Shown here piece after piece: positions 16,496 to 26,112 of a DNA stretch of 36,097 bases. Under the pieces are notes generated by a model. That model searched no databases. It was not told where the DNA came from and worked only from the letters and a program-made list of their open reading frames with translations. Origin of the DNA: CAUZSN01 sp963582345 (GTDB lineage: Bacteria > Planctomycetota > Planctomycetia > Planctomycetales > Planctomycetaceae); the NCBI GenBank assembly GCA_963582345.1, contig CAUZSN010000015.1, forward strand, positions 1-36,097, in the 5' to 3' direction. How positions within the stretch are numbered: the stretch's first letter is position 1; every line of letters starts with the position of its first letter. The position numbers and the translations under genes were made by a program.

Positions 16496-17431
16496 TCAAT
16501 CCTCAGCCAGCTCCTTCAAGTGACATTCCACCGACTCGGCTAATGCAGCCACGTTGTATCCGCCTTCCAGCAGACTGACCAGACGTCCCTCACAATATTG
16601 CTTGGCAACGCTGACGACCAATGCGGTCAGAGTTTGGAAGTCTTCGCTCTCGAGGCCCAGCGAGCCGATCGGGTCGGCCGCATGCGCGTCGAAGCCAGCG
16701 CTGATCAACACCAATTCGGGTTCACAGCGAACTGCAGCCAATTCTAACTTGCTTTGAAAGCGGTCCAGATACTCTCGTCGGGAGATACCGAAACGTAACG
16801 GCAAGTTAAGAATCGTGCCCAAGCCCGCTCCGCTACCGGTTTCGTTTTTCGCACCTGTGCCGGGGTAAAATGGATAGCGGTGCGCCGAGAAAAAGTGGAC
16901 CGCGTCATCATGGTAGAAAATCTCCTGGGTACCGTTACCATGGTGAACGTCCCAATCGACGATCAATATTCGCCTCAAATCGTGCGCCTCTCTCGCTTGC
17001 TTGGCCGCCACAGCTATATTGTTGAACAGGCAAAATCCCATCGCTTGGTTCGAGACTGCATGATGGCCGGGGGGACGAATCAAACAAGTGGCACTGCGAT
17101 GCGGCGTTTCGCCTAGAACTTGGTCAACTGCAGCAATCGCAGTGCCAGCGGCACGCACCGCGACATCGAAGGACCTTGAGCTAACAACCGTGTCGGCTTC
17201 AATGCGTCCGCCGCCCTGCCCAGCGAATCGTTGAATGTGGCGGACGTGCTGCAGAGAATGAACTTGTGTTAGTTGTTCGGTTGTCGCCGCTGCGACCCCT
17301 CCCCGTATGAACCGGTCGAGCAATCCGATTTCTTCAAGGTGTTGACAGATAAATCGCAATCGCTCGGCGCACTCAGGATGCTGACCTGTTTCATGTTCCA
17401 GAAAACAGGGATCAATGAACAACAATGCCAT
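16496..17431 (-). CDS. Histone deacetylase-family protein (class II-like zinc deacetylase)
   Basis: From the internal ATG (MALLFIDPCFLEHETGQHPE) the protein has 311 residues. It keeps the zinc-deacetylase motifs: LIRPPGHHA with tandem catalytic histidines, GFCLFNN, the metal-binding VDWDVHHGNGTQ, SAHRYPFYPGTG, AGFDAHAADPIG with the second zinc Asp, and the LEGGYN loop. Bacterial members act as acetylpolyamine amidohydrolases or on acetylated proteins; which applies here is unknown. An upstream in-frame start would add 17 residues without family similarity. It is convergent with the metal ATPase, leaving 75 bases between the stops. Confidence 0.9.
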   Translation of the reverse strand: MALLFIDPCFLEHETGQHPECAERLRFICQHLEEIGLLDRFIRGGVAAATTEQLTQVHSLQHVRHIQRFAGQGGGRIEADTVVSSRSFDVAVRAAGTAIAAVDQVLGETPHRSATCLIRPPGHHAVSNQAMGFCLFNNIAVAAKQAREAHDLRRILIVDWDVHHGNGTQEIFYHDDAVHFFSAHRYPFYPGTGAKNETGSGAGLGTILNLPLRFGISRREYLDRFQSKLELAAVRCEPELVLISAGFDAHAADPIGSLGLESEDFQTLTALVVSVAKQYCEGRLVSLLEGGYNVAALAESVECHLKELAED

Positions 17432-18034
17432 GCGATAGCTCAATGAAACCGAACCGTGTCGGTCGACAATCAGTGTCAACACGACCGAATCATTGTGTCA
17501 CAACCCCTTTAATCTGAAAATAGCTGACGATTGTGAAATTCGACAATCGGCGACCTCTATCGACTGCGAATTGCAACCGTTCATAAACTCTGACGAGCAA
17601 AGCTTGACCGGTCCTTATTCAGGGTTTGTTGTTGGAATTCCGACTTCAGACTCAGGCTATACGCCAGAATGAAATTCTAGCTTCTTTGGCCTGACATTCT
17701 TGGAATGACCGTTAAACAACGAATTCGCCGCAAGCAGCGTTTGGCACGAAAGTCGGCGCCGATGGGAGAAACAACTTGACAGTGATTGAAATCGGGTGAT
17801 AACGTAGCTATTTGGAAACTGCCACGCGTCTTCTCGCAGCAAATCTACTTTGCGTCAACATACGAGTTCTCATTTCTGCTTTTTGCGCGTGGCTGAACTA
17901 AAAATCGTGACCCCGCGCTAGTGGCATTTTCACTGAATTCAGGGTACCTTAGTGGTTCAGTGTCTGTGGTCTTGCTCGTTTCGATCGTGCCTTTGAAGAC
18001 TCCGGGACACCTCATTATCATAGCGAAAAGCTAA
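17432..18034. other. Intergenic stretch, divergent promoters expected
   Basis: About 600 bases separate the divergent deacetylase and HEAT-like genes. No coding or structured element was recognised; AT-rich patches occur on both sides, consistent with promoters. Confidence 0.4.
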
Positions 18035-19453
18035 ATGAAGGACTTGTCCGTGCGACGCACCACACCGGCAAATTGTAGGTATGTCTCAAGGCTGCCTGGG
18101 CCGAGGCAATCCGTCATTTGGTCCATAATCGTGACGCTGGCGCTGTCATCAGCTCTTGGCTTGCAGCACGCTCTGTTTGCTCAGTCGCTCGAGACGAAAA
18201 ATCCTGTCACGAAGTCAACCGAGAAACAGGCAGCAAAGTCGTCTCGATTGAAGAGTGTGGGAGCAAAAGAGCAAACTTCAAAGCTACCGTCAGGATTCAA
18301 TCCTCCGCAGCAAATCTTGCCGGTGATGACGCTCGAAAAGGAATTGCTTACCAAACAGGAAGAAGCCCGCTTTCGGAAAACCGGTTTGCTGAAGCGCTAC
18401 CGAGACTCACTGAAATCGTTAAATCCCACTGAAAAGGACAAAGACGCCATCGCCCAGGGCGCAGTATGGCATCTCAAGCGGATGTCGATGAAAAAGTATC
18501 GCAATGCACTGCCTAGCTTGCGGCAGGAGATTTTGCGAGACCTGTTGCTCTATGCGAGGCAATCGCCTGCGGCCCGAAAAGAGTTGTTACAGCAATTGAC
18601 CAGCAAGTCGGAGTTGTTGTTCGACAATAACTTCTACGTGCGATTAAATGCCGTCATTTTGTTGACTCAGCTTAATTTGGTGGAGCCAAAGGGTGATGTC
18701 GAATTGGTCGCATACGTGCCTGTCGCCAAACCGCTACTCAAGATCGTGAAAGACAAAAAGCAGCTTGATCCCATCAAAGTCCAGGCGGTGAAAGGTCTGA
18801 CACGCATCTGCCGCCTCGGTGCTCTCCCGCTTACGGATGAAATCCGGCCTGAAATCGCAGTCGCTCTAGTCGCTGAATTGGCCAGGCAGGGTACGCATTG
18901 GTGGTACCAAATGCGATTGGCCGAGGGGTTGGCAGCGTGCGGCGTCGCCTCCAATCCCAGTAATCGGGACGATGCCATGGTCGTTAATAGTCTTTCTCAA
19001 ACCATGAGTAATGAGAAGCGACATTGGATCGCGCGGAGCGCGGCGGCGAAGGCATTGGGTCGAGTCCCTCTGGAAAAAGCCGCGAATCACAGCCTGGAAA
19101 GCTTGGTGTATTGGACAATCGAGTTGGCTTACCGAATGTCACAAGACTTCGACAAAAATCCGGAACAGTCTTTTTGGCGCGTCTGTTACGAAAATGTTTA
19201 TCTGGCCTTTCACGCCTTAAACACAGACGAAAGCAAGCGACGAGCCGGATTTCTTCAAAAAGGTGGCGGTCAAAACTACGTTCAAGGTGCCTATGAAATC
19301 ATAGTGCCTCTGGTGAAATACATCCGCGACACGACTCCTCCAAAGCAGTTCCCGAGAGAAATAGTGCGACCGATTAAAGACTGGCTGAAGCGGAATGAGC
19401 CTCCAAAGCCCATCCCCGAGGTTACGGAGACCTCTGAAACATCCAGCGAATAA
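18035..19453 (+). CDS. Membrane-anchored or secreted alpha-helical (HEAT-like repeat) protein
   Basis: The 472-residue protein has a positively charged N-terminus followed by one hydrophobic segment (VIWSIIVTLALSSALGLQHALFA) near residues 28-50, acting as signal peptide or anchor. A low-complexity Lys/Ser/Thr linker comes next, then a long helical region with HEAT/ARM-like units such as NNFYVRLNAVILLTQLNLV, DPIKVQAVKGLTRICRLGAL and HWIARSAAAKALGRV. The tail is Pro/Glu/Thr rich. It would face the periplasm. No catalytic motif is visible and no named family is recognised beyond the helical repeats. It is flanked by long non-coding gaps, so it is probably transcribed alone. Confidence 0.7.
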   Translation: MKDLSVRRTTPANCRYVSRLPGPRQSVIWSIIVTLALSSALGLQHALFAQSLETKNPVTKSTEKQAAKSSRLKSVGAKEQTSKLPSGFNPPQQILPVMTLEKELLTKQEEARFRKTGLLKRYRDSLKSLNPTEKDKDAIAQGAVWHLKRMSMKKYRNALPSLRQEILRDLLLYARQSPAARKELLQQLTSKSELLFDNNFYVRLNAVILLTQLNLVEPKGDVELVAYVPVAKPLLKIVKDKKQLDPIKVQAVKGLTRICRLGALPLTDEIRPEIAVALVAELARQGTHWWYQMRLAEGLAACGVASNPSNRDDAMVVNSLSQTMSNEKRHWIARSAAAKALGRVPLEKAANHSLESLVYWTIELAYRMSQDFDKNPEQSFWRVCYENVYLAFHALNTDESKRRAGFLQKGGGQNYVQGAYEIIVPLVKYIRDTTPPKQFPREIVRPIKDWLKRNEPPKPIPEVTETSETSSE

Positions 19454-20401
19454 TTTCCTGTGCCAGTCGTTTGATGAATTATTTTGGAGCTGCCGACACT
19501 ACAAACGCGGCCAGTCTCTTGGCACTACTGTAAGTGGCTCACGTTGGTCCGCTTACGCATTTGCTGAACCGCCCTGGGCTGCCTCTCTGTAAATCATCTC
19601 TTGTCGCGACCGTCCATGGATGATGATCGCTGAACGTGCAAGTACAGTTCATGTTTCTCAGAAGCCGGACAGACGTGTCATAGGATTCTTCCACGCGGAC
19701 CTGATGTCGCGGCATCGTCACAACGTGAATGAGCACTTACCATTTTGACTTGATTTGCACATTGGGTGCGGTGTGACTGGCTTAACACTGCGATTTTGTT
19801 GAATTGGAGTCCGTGATATCTTTTTCGCCTCTCACCAACCCGTCTATGCTCGAATTAATTCTCGGTGATTTCGAACCTCAACATGCTGTCCTTCAATCGT
19901 TTATCGGCTCCGGCTGAACGGCGTTTCCTCAACACAGTTGTTGCGACGGCCGGGATTATGATTGTTGTTGCCCGAAACCGACGAGTGAATTCAATTGGCA
20001 GCCGTGACCATCATGAGCCATCTGGACAATCCGCAGGCCATCCAAGAATTGATGCGCATTGGCTATCCTGAACGTCCCAACGTATGCGAAAAGGCGTCAG
20101 CACAATAGGCCTTACGGGCCAAGCTCGGTTTGCACGGCATTTGATTAGACTGGCGCGGACGGAATTCAACGATTCAGTCAAACGTGCGATTCTGAACAGT
20201 ATGAATCAACTGTTTTCGCTCAGAGAACGACCAACAGACCTTGTACAACACTCGATGAACAATGATAACATCAGGGTATGGGTCAATCGGTGGGAGCACC
20301 GCAACGTGGAAGTGTCAGCCATCCTAACATCCGTTGTCCAACCTTTTTTGTAGCGTCGACAACCATGTGATTGCGACTGAGACATTCTCGCAAACTTAAC
20401 G
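19454..20401. other. 948-base gap with possible decayed coding traces
   Basis: No intact gene is supported. A short plus-strand frame around 19989-20108 reads LAAVTIMSHLDNPQAIQELM and RIGYPERPNV, which has natural protein composition but ends quickly. The frame at 20084-20353 also lacks family similarity. The stretch may hold a degraded gene. No RNA or repeat was recognised. Confidence 0.3.
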
Positions 20402-20788
20402 GTGACAGACTGGAACTCGCTCATGACGGACATAAACGACCATTTCCAACTGCAGTGGCATGGAAATACAGTTGTGATCATCCCGGCCAGCAATGTTGAA
20501 AAGATGCAATGGGACTTAATCGAACAAGCTGCGACCATCGTTTTGGCGCCGATCGACGAACGTAAATCTTCAATGGTCGTCTTTGATCTGAGCGAAGTCA
20601 GTTATTTCGGATCGGTCTTTCTAGCGCTTTTGTTGCGTTGTCACAAGTTGGTGTGCAGTCGCGGTGGTGAACTCGTGCTCTGCGGCGCCAGCGAGATGGC
20701 CAGTGAACTGCTCAGGATAACTGCCTTGGATACGTTGTGGGCTATTTACGACACTCAGGAGGAAGCGCTTCAGGTCTTGGATACATGA
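20402..20788 (+). CDS. STAS-domain protein (anti-sigma factor antagonist-like)
   Basis: The 128-residue protein is a single STAS domain: NTVVIIPASNVEK strand, MVVFDLSEVSYFGSVFLALL around the site where SpoIIAA-type proteins carry the phosphorylated serine (here the GS of YFGS), GGELVLCGAS, and DTLWAIYDTQEEAL. It probably takes part in partner switching with an anti-sigma factor or kinase, none of which is in the window. The GTG at 20402 or an ATG seven codons later (MTDINDHF) could be the start. It is followed 100 bases later by a LOG-family gene on the same strand. Confidence 0.82.
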   Translation: MTDWNSLMTDINDHFQLQWHGNTVVIIPASNVEKMQWDLIEQAATIVLAPIDERKSSMVVFDLSEVSYFGSVFLALLLRCHKLVCSRGGELVLCGASEMASELLRITALDTLWAIYDTQEEALQVLDT

Positions 20789-20887
20789 CTAATGCTGAAG
20801 CAAACCGGCTAACCGCCGATAAGTCGAAATATCCGAATTGTTTTCACATGGATTCCCGGATAAGAACGAATCGTTAGACAAAAGCGG

Positions 20888-21943
20888 ATGGCGAAAAAAC
20901 GAACCCGATCGTTGCCACACGTATCTGAATCCGATGTTTTGCCGACAGAGCACAGTTCCGTGTTGACTCGGCGACCGACCTTGATTGATGAAATCAAGCA
21001 GACCGCCGATAAATTGGCTCGAGACGGAGCAACACGGGGCGATCTGAAAATTCTTAGCCGCGCCCTGAAGGAATTGCGATACGCATTCAAAGTATTCACA
21101 CCATACCGAAGGCAGCGCAAAGTGACCGTGTTCGGGTCTGCACGCAGTGCTCCCGAGCATGCCGCCTACCGCCAGGCGATTGCATTCGGGCAACTGATGG
21201 CCGACGAGTTATGGATGGTCCTGACTGGGGCCGGTGGTGGGATAATGGAGGGGGCACACGTGGGAGCCGGCCGAGATATGTCGATGGGCGTCAACATCCT
21301 GTTGCCCTTCGAGCAGGGCCCAAATTACGTCATTTCGAACGACAAGAAACTGGTCAATCTGAAGTACTTCTTCACTCGCAAACTGATTTTCGTCAAGGAG
21401 GTGCACGCCATCGCACTGTTTCCCGGTGGCTTTGGTACCCAGGATGAAGGGTTCGAAACCCTGACGTTGGTGCAAACGGGGAAACGCGACCTGATGCCCA
21501 TCGTATGTGTCGACGAACCGGGCGGTCATTATTGGTCCGCTTGGCTTAAGTTCATCAACGATCATTTACTGGCGAATGAAATGATCACCGAAGAAGATCT
21601 ATCGCTTGTTAAAGTGACTGATGATGTAAACGACGCAGTGGAAGAAATCTTGAGTTTTTACAGTGTCTACAACAGTATGCGTTACGTCTGCGGTCGACTG
21701 GTGCTACGACTCCACTGCGAACCGGGTGACGAATTCATCGAACGGCTGAACGACGAATTCTCCGACCTTCTCGAATCGGGCCGCATTGAAAAGGTCACAG
21801 TCCATCGACTGGAGGCCGACGACAAACATTTGCGACACTTGCCTCGATTGGCTCTTAACTTCAACCGAAGAAACGTCGGTCGATTACGACAAATGATCGA
21901 CCTTATCAACCAAGAATTGGCCCAACCGAACTCCGGCGATTAG
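20888..21943 (+). CDS. LOG-family protein (putative nucleotide nucleosidase)
   Basis: The 351-residue protein contains the lysine-decarboxylase-like LOG fold: KVTVFGSARSAPEHAAYRQA, LTGAGGGIMEGAHVGAG, VNILLPFEQGPN, and the signature PGGFGTQDEGFE with the catalytic Glu. LOG enzymes cleave nucleoside monophosphates to a base and ribose 5-phosphate; cytokinin activation is known in plants, and housekeeping nucleotide turnover is more likely here. An N-terminal helical extension of about 70 residues and a C-terminal segment of about 90 residues make it longer than short LOG proteins. The ATG start sits 100 bases after the STAS gene, possibly one transcript. Confidence 0.88.
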   Translation: MAKKRTRSLPHVSESDVLPTEHSSVLTRRPTLIDEIKQTADKLARDGATRGDLKILSRALKELRYAFKVFTPYRRQRKVTVFGSARSAPEHAAYRQAIAFGQLMADELWMVLTGAGGGIMEGAHVGAGRDMSMGVNILLPFEQGPNYVISNDKKLVNLKYFFTRKLIFVKEVHAIALFPGGFGTQDEGFETLTLVQTGKRDLMPIVCVDEPGGHYWSAWLKFINDHLLANEMITEEDLSLVKVTDDVNDAVEEILSFYSVYNSMRYVCGRLVLRLHCEPGDEFIERLNDEFSDLLESGRIEKVTVHRLEADDKHLRHLPRLALNFNRRNVGRLRQMIDLINQELAQPNSGD

Positions 21944-22035
21944 CTTGACTTTCCGGAACTATTGAAGTCTGCTGATTTCGAACACGGCTGCTTTGATCGC
22001 AGCAACAAGCACCACTGAGATGCCGACTATGCCGC

Positions 22036-24372
22036 ATGCCACACAACCGCGTCCCGCAATTGACTGAATCGGACTCAATGAATTCCGCGACCGCTCATCA
22101 TGGGCGGGCCTTCGATTTTTCTAGCGTGTTGGCCTGCGCGTGGCTGATCGCCTTCTTTCTGTTCTTCTTCAGCTTCACACTGCCGAACAGCAAGCCACAG
22201 ACGTCTCGACAAGACATTTGGAGCGAATTACCGGACCTGTTTGTCTACTCGGCCGTGCAACATCCTGATCCTGGCGCCGTTCAAACCGGTTGGAGGCATC
22301 TTCCGCAACGGTTCGATCTGATGCTGGTGGCCACCACGATTATGGCAGGAGCATGGGGCTTGGGCCACTTACTACTGCGCCTCGTGCAGGTTCCCTTGGC
22401 AGCTCACTGTTTGGAAAAGACAGTGTTTGCGTATGGTGTGGGGCTATCGGGGCTTTCTCTGATCGTGCTCGGTTGTGGCCTTGCAGGACTATTGTCGCGG
22501 CCGCTTTTCTTAGGGTTGCTCGCTGTTTGTATTCTGGGCGAATTGTCCGCGCGCCTAGTAGCACAGATGAAATCAAGGAGCATCCGTTCCGGTAAGAAAG
22601 TCCATTCGATATTCGCTGCCGTGCTGATCGGACGACAGGTTTCTAACGAATCACTACTGAAAGGCTTGGGCATCGTCGCTGTGATGCTGTTCTTGATGGC
22701 GACGTTGCTGGGCTCCATGCTGCCGTCCTTCGATTTCGACGCGAAAGAATATCACCTGCAGGGACCCAAGGAATTCTATCAACTCGGTCGCATCACATTT
22801 CTGCCACACAACGTGTATACCAGCTTTCCTTTTCTAACAGAGACACTCAGTTTGTTAGCCATGGTCTTGCGAGGTGATTGGTATTGGGGTGCTTTGGCTG
22901 GAAAAGCTGTGCTGATGTGCTTCGCCCCGTTGACGGCTTTGGCCTTGTTCGCGGCCGGACGTCGTTGGTTCAATCCAACCGTCGGCTGGCTGGCTGCCGT
23001 GATTTATCTAAGTACACCGTGGACCTACCGTATTTCGATCATCGCCTATGCAGAAGGCGGTTTGACATTCTATCTGTTTGCCAGCTTGTTGGCAGTGATG
23101 ATTGGTATCGAAAAACACGCTTATGGAACTCCTTCGTTAAGGCAATTCCTGCTTGCAGGCGTTCTCGCCGGAAGCGCGATGGCATGCAAATACACGGGAG
23201 TATTGATGGTGATTCTGCCGCTGGCCGCAGCAGTCGTCGTTTCTGGATTCATGCTGCGGAGTATAACAGGCTCATTCATTCGTACGACCGGCAAATCGGT
23301 CGCCGCTTTCATTCTGGGTACCGCAATCGTCATTGGACCGTGGCTCGTTAAGAACACGGTCGAAACGGGCAACCCCGTGTACCCGCTTCTGTATTCAGTT
23401 TTCGACATGGTGTTCAACGTAAACGATTGGAATGAATCGTTGGACCTCAAATGGAAAGCCGGGCACAGCCCTGACACGTATGCCTTAAGTGATCTCCGGA
23501 AGAAATTTGTTGATGTCACAACTAAGAGCGACTGGCTGAGTCCCTTGCTGTTCGGATTAGCTCCGCTTGCCCTGTTTGCTGCCGGCACTCGACCAATTGT
23601 GTGGTCCCTGTGGCTGTTCGTTGTCTATTTATTTCTTGCCTGGTGGCTATTCACACACCGAATTGACCGTTTTTGGATTCCGTTGATCCCAGTAGTCTCT
23701 TTGCTGGCGGGGATCGGCGCGACATGCAGTTCGACACGACTTTGGCAATATGTATACGGAACGATCATGACACTGGCGGTGATATTCAATCTGGGTTTTA
23801 TTACCACTCATCACTGCGGATACAACGCCTATCTGGGCGACATCAATCAGGCCCGCTCCTGGTCAGAGTTTACAGCGGCCGGGATTCAATTTCTGAATCG
23901 TATGAATCTGACCAACAATACCAAGGTGCTGTGCGTGGGAGAAGCACAAGTTTTCGATGCCCGATTTCCGGTTGTTTACAACACAGTCTTCGATCGGTCG
24001 ATCTTTCAGCAGTGGTGCGCCATGGAAAGCGAGGGGATTTCGGATGGAAATCTCGCGATGCGTGACCCCGAACAGATTCGTCAAAAATTCCTAGACGAAG
24101 GGATCACACATGTCTACGTAAACTGGCGAGAGATCCTGCGGTACCGGCCGACGTACGGGTACTCTGATTTTGTCACTCCAGAGCGATTCATTTGGTTGCG
24201 GCACCGCAACGTTTTGGGTCGGGCGATTCACGCTCCTGAAAGTTATGACGATGTTAGGAACCTTCAACCTAGCGAAAAAAAGCAACTGGATCAGTGGGGC
24301 AGGGCACTCAAGACGACGATCAATGGACACTCGTCTTACCCGAAGTGGCAGGTCTTCCCGGTAACGCCGTGA
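22036..24372 (+). CDS. Large multi-span membrane protein, ArnT/GT39 glycosyltransferase-like
   Basis: The 778-residue protein has a first span at AWLIAFFLFFFSFTLP and at least ten more. After the cluster around residue 235 comes FDFDAKEYHLQGPKEF, an acidic first-loop motif of the kind GT-C transferases (PMT/ArnT) use to hold the lipid-phosphate sugar donor. AGRRWFNPTVGWLAAVIYLS and EGGLTFYLFASLLAVM follow the GT39 helix pattern. The C-terminal 200 residues are soluble and would face the periplasm. It probably transfers a sugar from a polyprenyl donor to a lipid or protein; acceptor unknown. The ATG at 22078 (MNSATAHHG) is an alternative start. No linked cell-wall genes identify the pathway. 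Confidence 0.72.
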   Translation: MPHNRVPQLTESDSMNSATAHHGRAFDFSSVLACAWLIAFFLFFFSFTLPNSKPQTSRQDIWSELPDLFVYSAVQHPDPGAVQTGWRHLPQRFDLMLVATTIMAGAWGLGHLLLRLVQVPLAAHCLEKTVFAYGVGLSGLSLIVLGCGLAGLLSRPLFLGLLAVCILGELSARLVAQMKSRSIRSGKKVHSIFAAVLIGRQVSNESLLKGLGIVAVMLFLMATLLGSMLPSFDFDAKEYHLQGPKEFYQLGRITFLPHNVYTSFPFLTETLSLLAMVLRGDWYWGALAGKAVLMCFAPLTALALFAAGRRWFNPTVGWLAAVIYLSTPWTYRISIIAYAEGGLTFYLFASLLAVMIGIEKHAYGTPSLRQFLLAGVLAGSAMACKYTGVLMVILPLAAAVVVSGFMLRSITGSFIRTTGKSVAAFILGTAIVIGPWLVKNTVETGNPVYPLLYSVFDMVFNVNDWNESLDLKWKAGHSPDTYALSDLRKKFVDVTTKSDWLSPLLFGLAPLALFAAGTRPIVWSLWLFVVYLFLAWWLFTHRIDRFWIPLIPVVSLLAGIGATCSSTRLWQYVYGTIMTLAVIFNLGFITTHHCGYNAYLGDINQARSWSEFTAAGIQFLNRMNLTNNTKVLCVGEAQVFDARFPVVYNTVFDRSIFQQWCAMESEGISDGNLAMRDPEQIRQKFLDEGITHVYVNWREILRYRPTYGYSDFVTPERFIWLRHRNVLGRAIHAPESYDDVRNLQPSEKKQLDQWGRALKTTINGHSSYPKWQVFPVTP

Positions 24373-24536
24373 ATTCGAACACCGACCGATTCTAGTTCTT
24401 CAGCAGGCAATCCAGTGCGTTTGGCAACGTTCAATTTGTCGGTTTCGCGATATTGTGTTCGCGACGATCAACTCCGCCAACAGAACCAACAAGACGGTTT
24501 CGGATCCGTCCAGGGTGGCAACGACTATCGATATCA

Positions 24537-25577
24537 TCAGTCTGCCGGCTCCGTTTGTTCGCTTCGACCGTTGGACGGCACTATCAAGTAGTATAGAACA
24601 CCCGCAGCAACAATTTCAGCAGCAAACCAAACAACTCGTAGTAAAACAGCAGCAGCGACCGTTTGTTGTTGGCCCATTAACGGTTGATTTTGCAGCATTT
24701 CTATTAATAGTCCTTCTCGGACTCCGATGCCGCCAGGCGCAAAAACGACGAAAAACCCAACTGCCGTCGCCAACGAAACCGCCCCCATCCAAACCGGCCA
24801 GTCGCGAAGGTTCAACACGTCCGCCGAAATAGCATGGACAGTTAATCCTAAACTCAAGCCACGGCACGCCCACACCACAACGAATGCCAGCGAACCAGTC
24901 AGTAGCAGTTGTGTTTTAATTCTGACTGAGCGGATTGGCTTGCCGTTGGGCACGTCTGGTGGCATCATTGCCACGGCCACCTTGGTAAACAGACGGGAAA
25001 GCAGCGGCATCAATCCCAAGGCGACAGCTACAACAGCGACTGAGATGAGGACCGGAGCATCTCGCAACTGTCGGACCGAAATGGGGAGCGACTGCCATTG
25101 CGATTCAGTCAAAATTAACGGTGACAGCGCAACAGCGACCGCCAAGCCGACTGACATCATTGCCAGCGTTTCGTAAGCGGCGGTCAATGCCGCGGCCGCG
25201 GGGCGAACACCACGGTCCTTCATCAACGCGGCACGAATTATCAAAGCCATCGCTTTGCCCGGAACGTATTTTCCTAGATGCCCGCAGCAGTAAGCTCGCG
25301 CGGTATCGCGAAAGCTGACATCTCCGCCGACGCTTAGCAGTAACCGTCTCCAAAACCAAATCGACGGCAACCAACCGACCAGGTAAACACAGCCGGCCGA
25401 CACAAGCCAACCGAAATGAACGTCGATTTGGCTAACTTCATCCTGCCGCCACAGTTCGTGGCCGCGCTTGCCGACAAAGACCACGACCAATCCGAACAAT
25501 AACCACTTCAAGGCCGTCCACACCCAGGATCGCATGGACGCGGCAGGGTACTCAGCGTCGGATTCAGCTTGTTTCAT
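24537..25577 (-). CDS. Lysylphosphatidylglycerol synthase-type membrane protein (UPF0104)
   Basis: The 346-residue protein has about eight spans. GHLGKYVPGKAMALIIRAALM near residue 100 is the signature of the LPG_synthase_TM family (flippase-like domain of MprF), and VVFAPGGIGVREGLLIEML near residue 280 is its second conserved element. The soluble lysyltransferase domain of MprF is absent, so it is likely a lipid flippase or an uncharacterised relative. Its first 14 bases overlap the end of the MoaB gene, placing it last in a four-gene minus-strand operon. The start is ATG (MKQAESDAEYP). Confidence 0.85.
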   Translation of the reverse strand: MKQAESDAEYPAASMRSWVWTALKWLLFGLVVVFVGKRGHELWRQDEVSQIDVHFGWLVSAGCVYLVGWLPSIWFWRRLLLSVGGDVSFRDTARAYCCGHLGKYVPGKAMALIIRAALMKDRGVRPAAAALTAAYETLAMMSVGLAVAVALSPLILTESQWQSLPISVRQLRDAPVLISVAVVAVALGLMPLLSRLFTKVAVAMMPPDVPNGKPIRSVRIKTQLLLTGSLAFVVVWACRGLSLGLTVHAISADVLNLRDWPVWMGAVSLATAVGFFVVFAPGGIGVREGLLIEMLQNQPLMGQQQTVAAAVLLRVVWFAAEIVAAGVLYYLIVPSNGRSEQTEPAD

Positions 25578-26112
25578 TGTCCTTATGCAATTCCCAATAC
25601 AAATGAGCCGCCTGCGGTAGAATCAGTTTTTCCATTCCCAATCGCACGGCTTTTGTCGAGCCGGGCAGTGAAAAGACGACCTTACCGCGTGCGATGCCGC
25701 CAACCGCTCGACTCATCATCGCGGCTGCTCCGATTTCCTCAAACGAGAGCTTCCGAAATAACTCGCCGAAACCATCCAGGCGTTTTTCCAAAAAACCGAC
25801 AATAATTTCGTAGGCCGCATCACGTAGTGCAACGCCCGTTCCACCGTTTGTGACGACGATGGCAACGTCTGGGTCGCCCAAAGCGGCGTGCAACTGCTCA
25901 CGGATTCTGTCGGGGTCGTCTTTGACGATTGTGTAACGAGTGACATGATTTCCGGCATCCTGCACGACTTGGCGAATATATTGTCCGCTTTGATCGGTCT
26001 CTTCCGTCCGGGTGTCCGACAAACTGATTATGGCAAACCCCAACGCACCGACATATGCAGCGGCCTGTTCGTGGTCAACGTGGCTGGTTTCGTGTGATTC
26101 TTGATCACTCAT
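25564..26112 (-). CDS. moaB: MoaB/MogA-family molybdenum cofactor protein
   Basis: The 182-residue protein binds molybdopterin during cofactor synthesis. It has the MoaB/MogA core: GFAIISLSDTRTEETDQSGQ, YTIVKDDPDRIREQL, TNGGTGVALRDAAYEII with the TGGTG substrate loop, and VFSLPGSTKAVRLGMEKLI. Its length matches MoaB. It starts in an ATGA overlap with the upstream SMP-30 gene, so it is translationally coupled. No other molybdenum genes are present, which is odd for a moaB and may mean a dispersed pathway. Confidence 0.9.
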   Translation of the reverse strand: MSDQESHETSHVDHEQAAAYVGALGFAIISLSDTRTEETDQSGQYIRQVVQDAGNHVTRYTIVKDDPDRIREQLHAALGDPDVAIVVTNGGTGVALRDAAYEIIVGFLEKRLDGFGELFRKLSFEEIGAAAMMSRAVGGIARGKVVFSLPGSTKAVRLGMEKLILPQAAHLYWELHKDNETS

